NCBI GenBank assembly: GCA_002811645.1 | Contig: PDIP01000068.1 | Span: forward strand, 1 to 49,890 | DNA length: 49,890 nucleotides | Origin: Corallochytrium limacisporum | Taxonomy: Eukaryota > Opisthokonta | Reading direction: 5' to 3' | Part shown: positions 10,265 through 19,582 of the stretch, piece after piece | Numbering within the stretch: position 1 is the first letter of the stretch | How the letters are laid out: the number at the start of each line of letters is the position of its first letter | Position numbers and translations under genes: made by a program | Notes under the pieces: model-generated | Told to the model about the DNA's origin: nothing | Database searches by the model: none | What the model saw: the letters and a program-made list of their open reading frames with translations, nothing else

Positions 10265-12628
10265 ATGGATAAGGACAATAAAGAAAATCGGGCTGTTGTA
10301 CAGTCCGTGCCGAAAGGAAATGGACAAGCACATGAAGGTTCCGAAGGATGGAAGGTTATTCTTCGGGAGCCTGACAACCAACAGGTAGTGCTTTATAACT
10401 CAAGACTGCGGCGGGTTGTGGTTGAAAACCAAGCTGGACAATTGCCCCTCATCAGCAACCGGGAGAGACTCTTGTCACGGCCGCGGTCTTTTTGCACACA
10501 ATGCGGTCAACGTATAGAGTACGATGACCACTTGCACGCAGGAGATAGCAATCAAGCCCGCTCGCACTATGAACAAGATGATGGGTACATGGATCGTCAC
10601 TACTTTGAGGTCCTTGAAGGAGTCAAAGCCCACGAAGACCTTGGGCCTGTGGGGGCTTCATCGGCCCATCCGGAGGCACTAGAGAATAAGTCTTTGAATG
10701 ACGGATACTATGTACGATTTTTCCGGGAGGAGAGGAAGATAGGTACTGGCGGTAGAGGACATGTGTACAAGTGTCACCATGTCATGGATGGGATTGAACT
10801 TGGCACCTATGCAGTCAAAAAGATTCCGGTGGGCGATAACCACGCTTGGTTGGTCCGCACACTCACAGAGGTTCACATGCTTGAAAAACTACATCATCCC
10901 AACATTGTAGACTATAAACATGCTTGGCTGGAGAAGGCGCAGTTGAACATCATGGGGCCTCCCGTGCCTTGCCTCTACATTCTGCAGGAGTACGCAGATT
11001 CGGGCAATCTGGCTCAGTATCTGTGGTTGCCTGCGGGAAATGACTCCGCCGCAAGTGATGAGGATAATCTGAGTGAGGCAGAACGCAGGCGCCTAAAGAA
11101 GCGTCAGGAAATTTTGCGGAAAACGAGACAGAGCGAAGCTGGTGCAGAAGGATCACAGTGGGAGACATCACCTGATGCACCAGCGATGGGGAAGGCCAGA
11201 GTGCTCGACGAGGACGAGGTTTGGAACCTGTTTTTGGATCTTCTGATGGGGTTGAATCATTTACACCACCATGACATCATTCATCGTGATCTGAAGCCCC
11301 AGAACATGCTTTTACATAGAGACCAGCCTGGCACCGTGCCCCGCCTACTGATTAGCGACTTTGGCGAGTGCATTGTAGCGGACCATGCGCCGTATCGGCG
11401 GACGGGAGCAACAGGAACTATTGAGTATGTAGCACCTGAGCTACTCGCTGTGACAGAAATGGGAGAGTATGAACATGATGCAGATGTGAAGAGCGACATG
11501 TGGTCAGTTGGTGTACTTTTGTATGTGATTGCATACGGCAGGCTGCCATGGCGCACCCCAGCAGCGAACATTGCAGACCTTCGGAGGGAAATTCGGGCAT
11601 TTGACTATGTGACATTCCCGCGTGACGTTCCAATCGAACGATCGAAAGAGCTACAGAGTGCAATTGCGTCCCTGATGCGCCGAGAGCCTTCGGAGAGACC
11701 GGATACGTTGCTCATGCTCGAAGCGACCCGACGCTATATGAAAGTAAGAGCTAAGATGCAAAAACATGCGCGGAGATCAGCGACAGAAGAAGTTTCAACC
11801 TCGGTGAGCACGGCAGTTACGAAGAAATCACCAGGTACCAGAATCCACAAGGTGAAGTCCAACTTTGATCTCGATGCCGCGAGCAGGGCGATTGCTGGTG
11901 TTCACAGACGGGAGAGCAATGAGCTAGTTCCCACCAGTCCAGAGCATGGTGCACTTGTGCCTATGAAACCGACTCCTTTCAATGAACAGGAAGTAAGTGG
12001 CACACGTAGCCGCTATACCAGTGCTTCGGATGGACCTTTTGAGGACGAGAATGTTGTCCCATCGCATTCCCAACCATTAGCACTGCCAGCACCCGAGCAC
12101 GAGAACGTAGCCGCCAAGGACAAAGAAAGCACTGGGGAGCATCCAAATCCACCAAATATCAGCGTCACCGTTCGCGAAATGACGGACTATCCACTGTTTG
12201 CAATGAAGGGCATCCATCTTGCAAGCAAGATTGCCTTGGTCCTACCAGCTGTGCCATCACAAACCGGTGATCCTACTAGTGTGCTTAATCTTATTATTGA
12301 TCAACCGTCCCTTGTGCCGTTCCTGATGTCTGAAACATGGAACCTCTCACAGAGCACATCCAATTCTCCCACGAATGCCTTGTTTAACCATCTCTCCACC
12401 TTACTCTTCGACAATGCTAATGTCATTCTCGCTTCTCTTCTAACCAGCCAAACCCTGCCCAGTACAGAGACCTGGCTCTGCTTTCTCTACTACGCTCTGA
12501 CAACCACTGGAGCAGCCTTAGCATACACCATCTGGCGACTCTATAGCAGCCGCTGCAGTGGCACCGATGAGCGAAACGGAGGAGACCAGGACGATGATGA
12601 ACCCCGTAAGAGGCGCAAGATAGACTGA
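10265..12628 (+). CDS. IKS1-like protein kinase with C-terminal membrane anchor
   Basis: A 787-residue intronless protein. An N-terminal module (about 30-90) contains the hydrophobic VVLYNSRLRRVVVEN segment and a CTQCG pair near 77 that may be half of a zinc ribbon. The kinase domain spans about 150-490: glycine loop GTGGRG (160-165), Lys in YAVKKI (about 183), HRDLKPQN (His340, Asp342), DFGE (Asp365) and APE (390-392). An acidic, Lys-rich insert lies near 260-310. The phrase DGIELGTYAVKKIPVG is typical of fungal IKS1. Residues 490-650 are disordered and Ser/Thr/Pro-rich. A hydrophobic helix at about 736-760 is followed by a basic tail, suggesting a tail-anchored kinase. In yeast IKS1 was named as a suppressor of IRA1 loss; its substrate is unknown to me. 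ATG 10,265 is the first in frame. Confidence 0.85.
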   Translation: MDKDNKENRAVVQSVPKGNGQAHEGSEGWKVILREPDNQQVVLYNSRLRRVVVENQAGQLPLISNRERLLSRPRSFCTQCGQRIEYDDHLHAGDSNQARSHYEQDDGYMDRHYFEVLEGVKAHEDLGPVGASSAHPEALENKSLNDGYYVRFFREERKIGTGGRGHVYKCHHVMDGIELGTYAVKKIPVGDNHAWLVRTLTEVHMLEKLHHPNIVDYKHAWLEKAQLNIMGPPVPCLYILQEYADSGNLAQYLWLPAGNDSAASDEDNLSEAERRRLKKRQEILRKTRQSEAGAEGSQWETSPDAPAMGKARVLDEDEVWNLFLDLLMGLNHLHHHDIIHRDLKPQNMLLHRDQPGTVPRLLISDFGECIVADHAPYRRTGATGTIEYVAPELLAVTEMGEYEHDADVKSDMWSVGVLLYVIAYGRLPWRTPAANIADLRREIRAFDYVTFPRDVPIERSKELQSAIASLMRREPSERPDTLLMLEATRRYMKVRAKMQKHARRSATEEVSTSVSTAVTKKSPGTRIHKVKSNFDLDAASRAIAGVHRRESNELVPTSPEHGALVPMKPTPFNEQEVSGTRSRYTSASDGPFEDENVVPSHSQPLALPAPEHENVAAKDKESTGEHPNPPNISVTVREMTDYPLFAMKGIHLASKIALVLPAVPSQTGDPTSVLNLIIDQPSLVPFLMSETWNLSQSTSNSPTNALFNHLSTLLFDNANVILASLLTSQTLPSTETWLCFLYYALTTTGAALAYTIWRLYSSRCSGTDERNGGDQDDDEPRKRRKID

Positions 12629-12974
12629 TATGTCCTCTCTTTCGGCACAATCCGTTACATATAGCCTTGTATAGTACACAATTGAAGCATGAGTCTTTGT
12701 TACATAACAGAAGCATCCATGAACCACGCTGAGCTAAAACCAACACTGAACGTCATTCATCACCGTTCTCTCTGCCCTCGCACTTGCCCCCTGCACAATT
12801 CGTGCGGCCCGCTCGTACTTCTCCGGTGCTCTGGCACCCCACCGAAAAGCTGGCACGCACAGGCAGATCTGGCCACCCCGCCCTGAGCGTCAGCAATACA
12901 ATTTTCGGGGTGTGGGCATCGCCCCGCTTGTAAACTCCCTTCACCACAGAAACCGGACGGGCACGGACAAGGAA

Positions 12975-13041
<67 letters not shown>

Positions 13042-13640
13042 AGAGAGAAAGACGTCGTCCATGAAGGGAAGAATGGGGAGAGAGATCGACCTTGGAGCCC
13101 TCCGATCGAAAGCAAATAAGCTCCTTCTGGCCCCGCGCACAAGTGGGAATGTTTCCGGTAGGGAAAATTGTACCCCGAAAAATATTTAGGAAGGAAGGAA
13201 GTCGGCCCCACGTCACACAATCCGCACCCTCCTCCTCCCCCCTCCCTTTCCCAACTGACGATTATCCCTATTTTTTTCTTCCTTTCCTTTTTTTTCCTGG
13301 CTTCCTTTCCGGTTTCTTAGTATATCTCGTAGACGGTGGTGTAGTTTGGTAGCTTGGGTGGGGTGTGTTTGGTTGGGGTTCGGAACTGGGGCAGAGTCGC
13401 GTGACCGATGGGGTCGCGAGGCGATTCTCGTCCCTCGACTTCCCCTGATACGTAGCGGTGGCGTGTGGGACTGGGCCGGGACGGGACATGACAGGAGGAT
13501 TGTGCTCGGTATTGAAGGTGTTTGAGGGCACTGAAGGAAATCCTTGAAAGTTTATGCGGGTGAAGGTAAGAACGGAAACAGTGGGTGTTCAAGATGCGTC
13601 GTTGTAGTTGCGGTGTCCTTTAATTGTCGGCTTGGTGACC
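12629..13640. other. 1.0-kb intergenic region upstream of the acyl-CoA synthetase gene
   Basis: Contains the 3' UTR of the kinase, the long GA microsatellite and pyrimidine-rich tracts (C/T-rich at 13,220-13,320). Reading frames here, such as the Ser-Leu repeat on the minus strand, are products of the (CT)n tract and not genes. The mirror is 36,251-37,262. Confidence 0.7.
12979..13037 (+). repeat. (GA)29.5 microsatellite
   Basis: An uninterrupted dinucleotide tract of 59 bases, about 600 bp upstream of the acyl-CoA synthetase ATG. The polypurine strand can form H-DNA and bind GAGA-type factors. The length is expected to vary between isolates. Equal length in both palindrome arms is informative about the origin of the duplication. 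Confidence 0.98.
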
Positions 13641-15626
13641 ATGTCTTTTCCCGAGACCTACCAGACTCATTCCGTGGCGGAACTCACCGCACGGTTCCAT
13701 GCCTTTCAGGAAGAGCAGCAGAGCACTAATACAACATATTCAGAGAAAGGGATTGTAACAGGTGCTGATTACTGGGAGCACCTGGTCGACACCTACGGCG
13801 ATGCTATGGCTGTGACGAGTGTCCATCATGCTCGTGAGACAGAGCCGAACGCCTCCATTCAGGGTCCTTTCCGGTATTGTGATTTAGATAAACGTGCAAA
13901 TCAGGTTGCAAACTATGTTTTGAAGCGCGGAGATTTACCGCCCCGCAGCAGAGTGGCAGTCATGGTCCATAATTGCCCTCTGTTTTATGCAGTGATTCTC
14001 GGCCTTGCCAAAGTCGGTGTGGAAGCTGCCCTTGTGAACACCAACCTGCGGGAGGACCTGCTTCATGCCACCCTGGACACTGCAGATGCACAACTGGTCA
14101 TGGCAATGGATCGGTACACAGAGCCCCTGATGGAAGCTTTGGGGCGGGACCCCAAGCTGGCTAGGGAGGAAGTTTGCTGGCTCAATGAGCTGGATCTAGA
14201 TTCCAGTCCCATGACAGAATCCAGCAAAAACATGAACCAAATCTTTGGGCAGATGTCGATGAAACGGCCGGACCGTGTTCACCGCTCTGTTATTCAAACA
14301 CGTGAACCAATGTTCTACATTTTCACCTCCGGAACTACGGGACGGTCAAAGGCTGCTAAATTCAGCCACGCGCGGTGGATTGGGGCTGGTGTGGGCTGGA
14401 GTGGACCCTCATCGCTAGTACAGGGCATGAATTACTACATCCCTCTGCCTCTGTATCACGGCAATGCCCTTGCGGTCGCCACCTCTCCTGCCTTCAAGAG
14501 TGGTTGTTGTATTGTACTGCGGGAAAAGTTTAGTGCTTCACAGTTTTGGAACGACATTATCTCCTACAATTGCCAGGCCATGGTATACATTGGTGAGCTG
14601 TGGCGGTATGTGTGGCTGCAGAAAGCCAAGGATTCGGATATTCAGAACCCTCTGGAGATCATCGTTGGAAACGGGCTGCGTCCTGACATTTGGGAGGATG
14701 TCGTCAGTCGCTTCGGCATATCCCGCATTGTCGAACACTACGGTAGCACAGAAATGCCTGCTGGTGCAGTACTGAATTGGACCAACAAACCGGGATCGTG
14801 CGGCTTTGTGCCCACTCAGTGGCGCAAGGACCACGGTGGAGACCGCATCGTCAAGTACGACACAGCGACTGACAGTGTCATGCGCAACTCTGCAGGAAGA
14901 CTAATACTTGTTGGTGACAATGAGGCGGGCGAATTACTCATGACGCTGCCAGAAGGCAAGTATGATGGCTACCTTACCAGGAACGACACGGAGCGCAAGC
15001 TTTATCGGGATGTCTTCAAAGAAGGTGACTGCTACTATAGCAGTGGTGATATCCTGCGCATCGACAACGAGGGATTTTACTACTTTGTCGATCGAGCCGG
15101 TGATACCTTCCGGTGGAAAGGCGAGAATGTGAGCACCACTGAGGTAGCTGAGGCGATGGCAGAAGTTCCAGGCATCCTTGAAGTGAACACCTACGGTGTC
15201 CCTGTGCCGAACCATGACGGTAAGGCTGGTATGGCCAGTCTGCTCGTCGATTGGCTCCTGCAGTGCCCCACGGAGACCGAGGGCAAGTCGATGCAGACTG
15301 CAGCCAATGGAGTGCCCGATGCCTCTGAATTGGGTAGCCGCAGTAGCAGCGTACAGCATGAATTTGATCTCCAGACCCTGTACAACGTCTTGAAAGAGAA
15401 ATTGCCACGTTACGCAATGCCCATCTTCCTGCGCTTGCGTGATGAAGAACACTCGAAAACCTCAACGCTGAAATTCCAGAAGCACTTGTACGTCAAAGAG
15501 GGCTGCGATCCTCGGAACCCTGCCATCACGGACCACCTGTACGTGGCGGACCACAGCGTAGAAGCTTATGTGCCTCTCACTAACCAGATATATGACAACA
15601 TCGTCGCGCACAAACTCCGCGTCTAG
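13641..15626 (+). CDS. FAT1: Fatty acid transport protein / very-long-chain acyl-CoA synthetase
   Basis: A 661-residue member of the FATP (SLC27/Fat1) branch of adenylate-forming enzymes. It activates long and very long fatty acids to CoA thioesters, coupled to import, at ER, peroxisomal or plasma membranes. The AMP-binding P-loop motif YIFTSGTTGRSKAAK starts at Tyr226. GLRPDIWEDVVSRFG and EHYGSTE follow. The FATP signature runs from SSGDILRIDNEGFYYFVD (467) through RAGDTFRWKGENVSTTEVAE. Residues 553-583 are a Ser/Gly-rich insert in the C-terminal domain. The C terminus (KLRV) is not a standard peroxisomal signal, though it is loosely similar to one. The ATG at 13,641 has a good context (ACCATGT); the frame is open further upstream only through non-ATG codons. 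It converges with DHODH, with 123 bp between the stops. Confidence 0.95.
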   Translation: MSFPETYQTHSVAELTARFHAFQEEQQSTNTTYSEKGIVTGADYWEHLVDTYGDAMAVTSVHHARETEPNASIQGPFRYCDLDKRANQVANYVLKRGDLPPRSRVAVMVHNCPLFYAVILGLAKVGVEAALVNTNLREDLLHATLDTADAQLVMAMDRYTEPLMEALGRDPKLAREEVCWLNELDLDSSPMTESSKNMNQIFGQMSMKRPDRVHRSVIQTREPMFYIFTSGTTGRSKAAKFSHARWIGAGVGWSGPSSLVQGMNYYIPLPLYHGNALAVATSPAFKSGCCIVLREKFSASQFWNDIISYNCQAMVYIGELWRYVWLQKAKDSDIQNPLEIIVGNGLRPDIWEDVVSRFGISRIVEHYGSTEMPAGAVLNWTNKPGSCGFVPTQWRKDHGGDRIVKYDTATDSVMRNSAGRLILVGDNEAGELLMTLPEGKYDGYLTRNDTERKLYRDVFKEGDCYYSSGDILRIDNEGFYYFVDRAGDTFRWKGENVSTTEVAEAMAEVPGILEVNTYGVPVPNHDGKAGMASLLVDWLLQCPTETEGKSMQTAANGVPDASELGSRSSSVQHEFDLQTLYNVLKEKLPRYAMPIFLRLRDEEHSKTSTLKFQKHLYVKEGCDPRNPAITDHLYVADHSVEAYVPLTNQIYDNIVAHKLRV

Positions 15627-15749
15627 TATTATGGCCGCGGCCAGGACTTTCGTCCAGTAAAGAATTCTGCATATAAGAAACGTGTACACCATGTTAAAAG
15701 GCATGTTTCATGTAACAATATGATTCCATTAGATTTAAAGAGGTTCCGT

Positions 15750-17084
15750 TCAGGGCAGCTTAACATCTACGCCGACGGCCTGACCGACATGCTCGAAGCC
15801 GTCCCGCCGCAAAAGTTCAGCCAGTTCCTTCTTTATGCGATATACAATGCCCGGTCCCTGCAGGGTCATAGAGGAGTAGATCTGCACTAGACTAGCACCA
15901 TTGCGGATCTTGCGGTACGCATCGACACCTGATGCCACACCACCGACACCAATGAGTGTAATCTTTCCCTCCGTTAAAATGAACATTTCACGCAGTTTCA
16001 CTGTGGCCAGGTCCATAAGCGGCTTGCCAGACAGACCACCAGTTTCGCCCTTATTGCCGCTCTGCAGGGTGTCTGGACGACTGATGGTTGTGTTGCTGAC
16101 AATGAGCCCATCAATCTTTCCCTCCTTACAAACGGCAGCAATGTCTTTCATATCATCGCTGCCCATGTCCGGAGCAATCTTTACAAAAATTGGAGGGTAT
16201 GCAAACTTCGACTTGGGGTCCTGCTCAGCCATTCCGTTGGTGCCAATTTTGTCCTTCAGTGCCTCGTGCCGTGCTGCATGCACGCGATTGACGATGTTGC
16301 TCAGTTCCTTCTTGCCCTGCAGTACACGCAGGCCAGGGGTGTTGGGGCTGCTCACGTTGATCACGAGGTAGTCAGCGTATTCAGCCAGGGCCAGCACACA
16401 CTTTTCGTAGTCACTGGCAGCGTCTTCAGTCGTCTTGTTTTTGCCTACATTGATGCCAATTGGACCGTACCCACCGCTCTCCTGGTCCCAACGACCGTCC
16501 CGGCGCTTCATCATAGCCAGAAAGCGCTCCTTCATTGCCTCGATTCCTCCATTATTGAATCCGAGCCGGTTGATGACCGCACCGTCTTCCATCAAGCGAA
16601 ACATGCGCGGTTTTGGGTTGCCAGCCTGGGGCTTGGGAGTGACGGTGCCGACTTCGACAAAACCGAAGCCCAGGCCTAGCATCTCTTCAGGAATCTCTGC
16701 GTCCTTGTCGAATCCAGCGGCCAAACCTATTGGATTCTCTAGATGTTTGTTGTGGAACGCAGTCGTGTACAGCACGGGGTCCTCCCCGGTGACCTGACGA
16801 GGAATCAATTTCCATTTTCCGGCATTGATGCCTAGACGATGCGCTTGTTCAGCGTCCAGAAGCCTTATGGCTGGCAGTAGAATGAACTGAAAGAAGGGAT
16901 CACAGGTTTCCGCAAATAGAGCGGTACCGAGGACTGCGGTGGCTGCAAGGGATAGGCCAAACGAAGCGATTGGCATGCTCTTCTTTGGGCTAGGTGTGAC
17001 ATATGGACGCTTGGCATGCAAGCCAAGAACAGGGACCGAGCATCTCCTCACAGTTCTTATAATACTTACACTCCGAAGGGACAT
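15750..17084 (-). CDS. Dihydroorotate dehydrogenase, class 2 (mitochondrial, quinone-linked)
   Basis: The 444-residue enzyme oxidises dihydroorotate to orotate, the fourth step of pyrimidine synthesis, passing electrons to ubiquinone at the inner mitochondrial membrane. Residues 1-40 are basic and Ser-rich (presequence). A hydrophobic helix follows at about 40-60, the usual membrane anchor. The barrel contains NPIGLAAGFDKDAE, GTVTPKPQAGNPKPRMFRL, NRLGFNN, the class-2 catalytic serine in NVSSPNTPG (Ser245/246), FVKIAPD, IVSNTT, GGLSGKPL and GVGGVASG for FMN binding. A serine base plus the N-terminal helices rule out the cytosolic class-1 enzyme of baker's yeast. The start at 17,084 is the first ATG and includes the presequence. 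No intron. Confidence 0.97.
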   Translation of the reverse strand: MSLRSVSIIRTVRRCSVPVLGLHAKRPYVTPSPKKSMPIASFGLSLAATAVLGTALFAETCDPFFQFILLPAIRLLDAEQAHRLGINAGKWKLIPRQVTGEDPVLYTTAFHNKHLENPIGLAAGFDKDAEIPEEMLGLGFGFVEVGTVTPKPQAGNPKPRMFRLMEDGAVINRLGFNNGGIEAMKERFLAMMKRRDGRWDQESGGYGPIGINVGKNKTTEDAASDYEKCVLALAEYADYLVINVSSPNTPGLRVLQGKKELSNIVNRVHAARHEALKDKIGTNGMAEQDPKSKFAYPPIFVKIAPDMGSDDMKDIAAVCKEGKIDGLIVSNTTISRPDTLQSGNKGETGGLSGKPLMDLATVKLREMFILTEGKITLIGVGGVASGVDAYRKIRNGASLVQIYSSMTLQGPGIVYRIKKELAELLRRDGFEHVGQAVGVDVKLP

Positions 17085-17674
17085 GATGACTATAATTCTA
17101 CAGAAATTGGCAAACTAATCCTGTACACTGATTTATGGTGATCCGAAGGTCATTGCCACTGTCACAAAACCATGCATTCTTTCGCTGAATATCAGGTAGT
17201 GCAAACAATCCTCAATGCAGACACATTAGTGGAGCTCCGGAATTCTCCTTTGTACCATTGCGAAAAGGCCAAAGCACAAAGCACAAATCCGGGCCGTGAA
17301 ACCCGCACGCACGGTTCAGAAGGTGCTTGAGAGCAAGACCATTAAGCATGCACACCTTTTTTTCATCCTCCTTCAACACTATATAGACTCTTCATAGTTC
17401 TCTTGCTGCGCTCACTTTGCTGCGAGCTATGCCGACCGGCTAGGTCACATGCTTTCGTCTGACATCGCCCGTCCCAAGCCGCTATACAGGAAGGAGGGAG
17501 GGAGGAGGGACTAGGAGAAATGGGTGGCTGGGGAGGGCGGGGCTTGGTGCTGCGGACCGAAGCAGGACGAAGTCACGGTGGAAATCGTCAAAGTCGGTAC
17601 GTTTTGCAGCACAGTCATTGTCTGAAGAGCAATTGCAGGTCCTGTATTCTATTATTTACTCGTAGTCTTTGACA
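17085..17674. other. 590-bp intergenic region upstream of DHODH
   Basis: Holds the DHODH promoter on the minus strand. A symmetric CTATATAG sits about 295 bp from the DHODH ATG (near 17,380). A purine-rich GGAGGGAGGGAGGAGGG tract lies near 17,490-17,510. Nothing coding was recognised. The mirror is 32,217-32,806. Confidence 0.6.
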
Positions 17675-18279
17675 TCAAATTGAATCGTGCGGCTTGGAGA
17701 ACATCATGTCGCCCTGGAGATCAAACTTGAGGTCTTCAATACACTCTTCGACGTCTGCTTCGATCTGTTCACGGGCGCCTTCTTTGATCTCATCGTAAAC
17801 CTGTTCCTCGATCCGGTCAACGAGGCGGTTTATGAACTGAGGCTCCGTTGAAAGCTCAGATACAAGTGAGTTCTTTAGGTCATGAATGACGTTTTCTTTC
17901 ATGGGAGTCATAAGCGCATCATCCGTGCGCAACTCTGCGGCCATCTCTTCTCCGAGAGACCGTATGATATCGTGTTTGACGCTGTGCTTGAGATCGTAAA
18001 AGAAATCTTTGTCCTTTTTCAATTCTTCAAGAAGCTAATCCCGCAGTATGTGCTTGACTTCGGCATGGAGAGTAATCTACAGTCCGGGACGCAATGCATC
18101 CACCAGGTCTTCGGTATCCCGATCATGCATCCGACACAGTACATCCTTAGCAATCGCTGCCTTCATTTCCTTCATCACCTGGGGGCTCGGGACCATGTTG
18201 TTCTTGAATTCATCCATCTGTTTTTGATGGCTTGATCTGCCTGTAAGCGGACATTCTCATAAGTTACCGGTGTAATGTC
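17675..18279 (-). pseudogene. Broken gene for an acidic alpha-helical repeat protein, unknown family
   Basis: Read on the minus strand, an open helical frame is interrupted three ways. Near its start there is a one-base frameshift at an A-run (five A, 18,221-18,225; one more A would join the two frames). Two in-frame TAG codons follow, at 18,077-18,079 and 18,035-18,037. After the second TAG, at least 115 codons are intact to TGA (17,675-17,677). The frame keeps the same composition on both sides of each stop: heptad-like, rich in Asp, Glu, Lys and Leu. It shows a loose ~25-residue repeat of the form F-x3-L-K-x2-V-x2-D-I/L-x3-L-x2-E-L/M (VKHDIIRSLGEEM, VIHDLKNSLVSEL, VKHILRD-stop-LLEEL). TAG is a normal stop in neighbouring genes, so decay is likelier than recoding. 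The upstream frame is also closed by stops, and no start codon is evident. I do not recognise the family. Confidence 0.6.
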
Positions 18280-19181
18280 TCAATTAGGTATCTATCTGGG
18301 CGTAATCGTCTCAAAAGCGAACAGACTTTGATGGCGGTGCTCAGTTTCCCTGGGGTTGCGAGCCTGCACTGCAATCTGGTTGCTGACATGACTACTAGTC
18401 CTCCAATGAAGAATCCGCGAGGTGAAAGCCACAGCTTTTTGTGTTTGTAACAAAATGAATGGATGCGTTTCCGAAACTAGTCCAAGGACACTCATAGATC
18501 TGAGAGTCCTCCTCCGCGTCGCGGCAGTATCCCCACTTCCCTCTCATGTGTGATCGATCCCATCACCTTCCCACTTCCATTCTCGCATTCTCGGATTTGT
18601 GGTAACCATGCCATCCCACCCGCTCCACCAGTGCGGTTTTTGGTAGTAAATATATGGGAAATTCAGTGGATCTCTCGCAAAAAGACTATCTTATCAAGGT
18701 CGAGAAATCAGGAGGAGCTTGTTGGCTTGTTCTAGTCAGTTGTTTCATGATCAGCTTCATGGGTGGCACAGCCGACTGTTCACTCTTAATCAAAGCAGAG
18801 CTTTTCCCAACATCAATTCAACATCGTACTTCTTTCTCACATTAACGAGAAGCGAATGGAAGTAGAAGAGGAGATGCCCAAACCCATGATGGATAGGTCC
18901 CGGAAGAATTTATGTACCCGCAAACTGCAGTGACTGCGCAATGATTTAATAAGGTGTTCAGCTATTCTTCCACCCAATCCCCACCCCTCCCCTACCCTCC
19001 GTCTTTCTCCTTGTAAAGGGTGCCAAGGCGGGTTTCCACAGGTTGGGACCCACATGGAACGTATTCGTAGAAACTCTCTGGTTATTTTGTATGCTATTTA
19101 CGGGTGGTATGTAAATATATCATCATGCTTGATAACATCATCTGATATGTTTGTTCCTGACCAATTCAGCACGCAGAAATA
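18280..19181. other. 0.9-kb intergenic region between the pseudogene and the Cgr1-like gene
   Basis: Only short frames (60-73 codons) without recognisable features. It may contain the lost 5' part of the helical-repeat pseudogene. Its right end holds the Cgr1-like promoter and a possible 5' UTR intron. The mirror is 30,710-31,611. Confidence 0.5.
19107..19169 (+). other. Possible 5' UTR intron of the Cgr1-like gene
   Basis: Donor GTATGTAAAT, branch-like TGATAAC at 19,130-19,136 and acceptor AATTCAG, 12 bases before the ATG; 63 nt in length. Supported by consensus only, since no coding frame is available to test it. The mirror is 30,722-30,784. Confidence 0.35.
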
Positions 19182-19550
19182 ATGACAGAAAAAGCACAAG
19201 ACACAATCAAGCGGAGAAAGCTTGAAGGTAACCCCGAGTCCAATAGGCCATGGAAAGATTACCGCAAGCCGGTGAGTACCATTGTGGGTGTCAAATCATT
19301 GAAGAAGAAATTTGCCCGGCGCATGGAGGAAGCTCGAACAGCGAAGCTGACCAAGATCGAGGAGCGTCAGATGAAGGCCGATAAGAAAGAAGAGCGACAG
19401 GCAGAGATCGAGAGGCGCAAGGAACGTGAACGACGCCGTGAGGAAAACAGAAAAAAGGCCGAAATTGTGCAGAAGGTGTCAACCGCAAAAGTGAAGCGCA
19501 TGAATCGTAAACAGCTTAGACAATTGCGGAAGCGGGCCCATGATGAATGA
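19182..19550 (+). CDS. CGR1: Cgr1 / CCDC86-like ribosome-biogenesis protein
   Basis: A 122-residue, extremely basic protein. The N-terminal NRPWKDYRKPVS (about 21-32) matches the family's conserved G-R-x-W-K patch. The rest is a single long charged helix, with RRMEEARTAKLTKIEER and KEERQAEIERRKERERRREENRKKAE, ending in a basic MNRKQLRQLRKR tail. Yeast Cgr1 is a nucleolar protein of about 120 residues needed for 60S pre-rRNA processing, and the length agrees. Charged helices are easy to match by chance, so the WK patch and the size carry the call. It ends in TGA only 32 bp from the stop of the convergent Tim-like gene. Confidence 0.75.
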   Translation: MTEKAQDTIKRRKLEGNPESNRPWKDYRKPVSTIVGVKSLKKKFARRMEEARTAKLTKIEERQMKADKKEERQAEIERRKERERRREENRKKAEIVQKVSTAKVKRMNRKQLRQLRKRAHDE

Positions 19551-19582
19551 ATGGTATGAAAACATTTGTAGTTAATTACGAG

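Noticed and set aside
12753-13220. 155-codon minus-strand frame with a Ser-Leu dipeptide repeat
   Set aside because: It is the translation of the (CT)n microsatellite and has no flanking protein features.
17675-18279. Genetic-code change with TAG as a sense codon
   Set aside because: TAG is the natural terminator of GMF, FAT1, the Tim-like gene and presenilin in the same window, at the expected family lengths.
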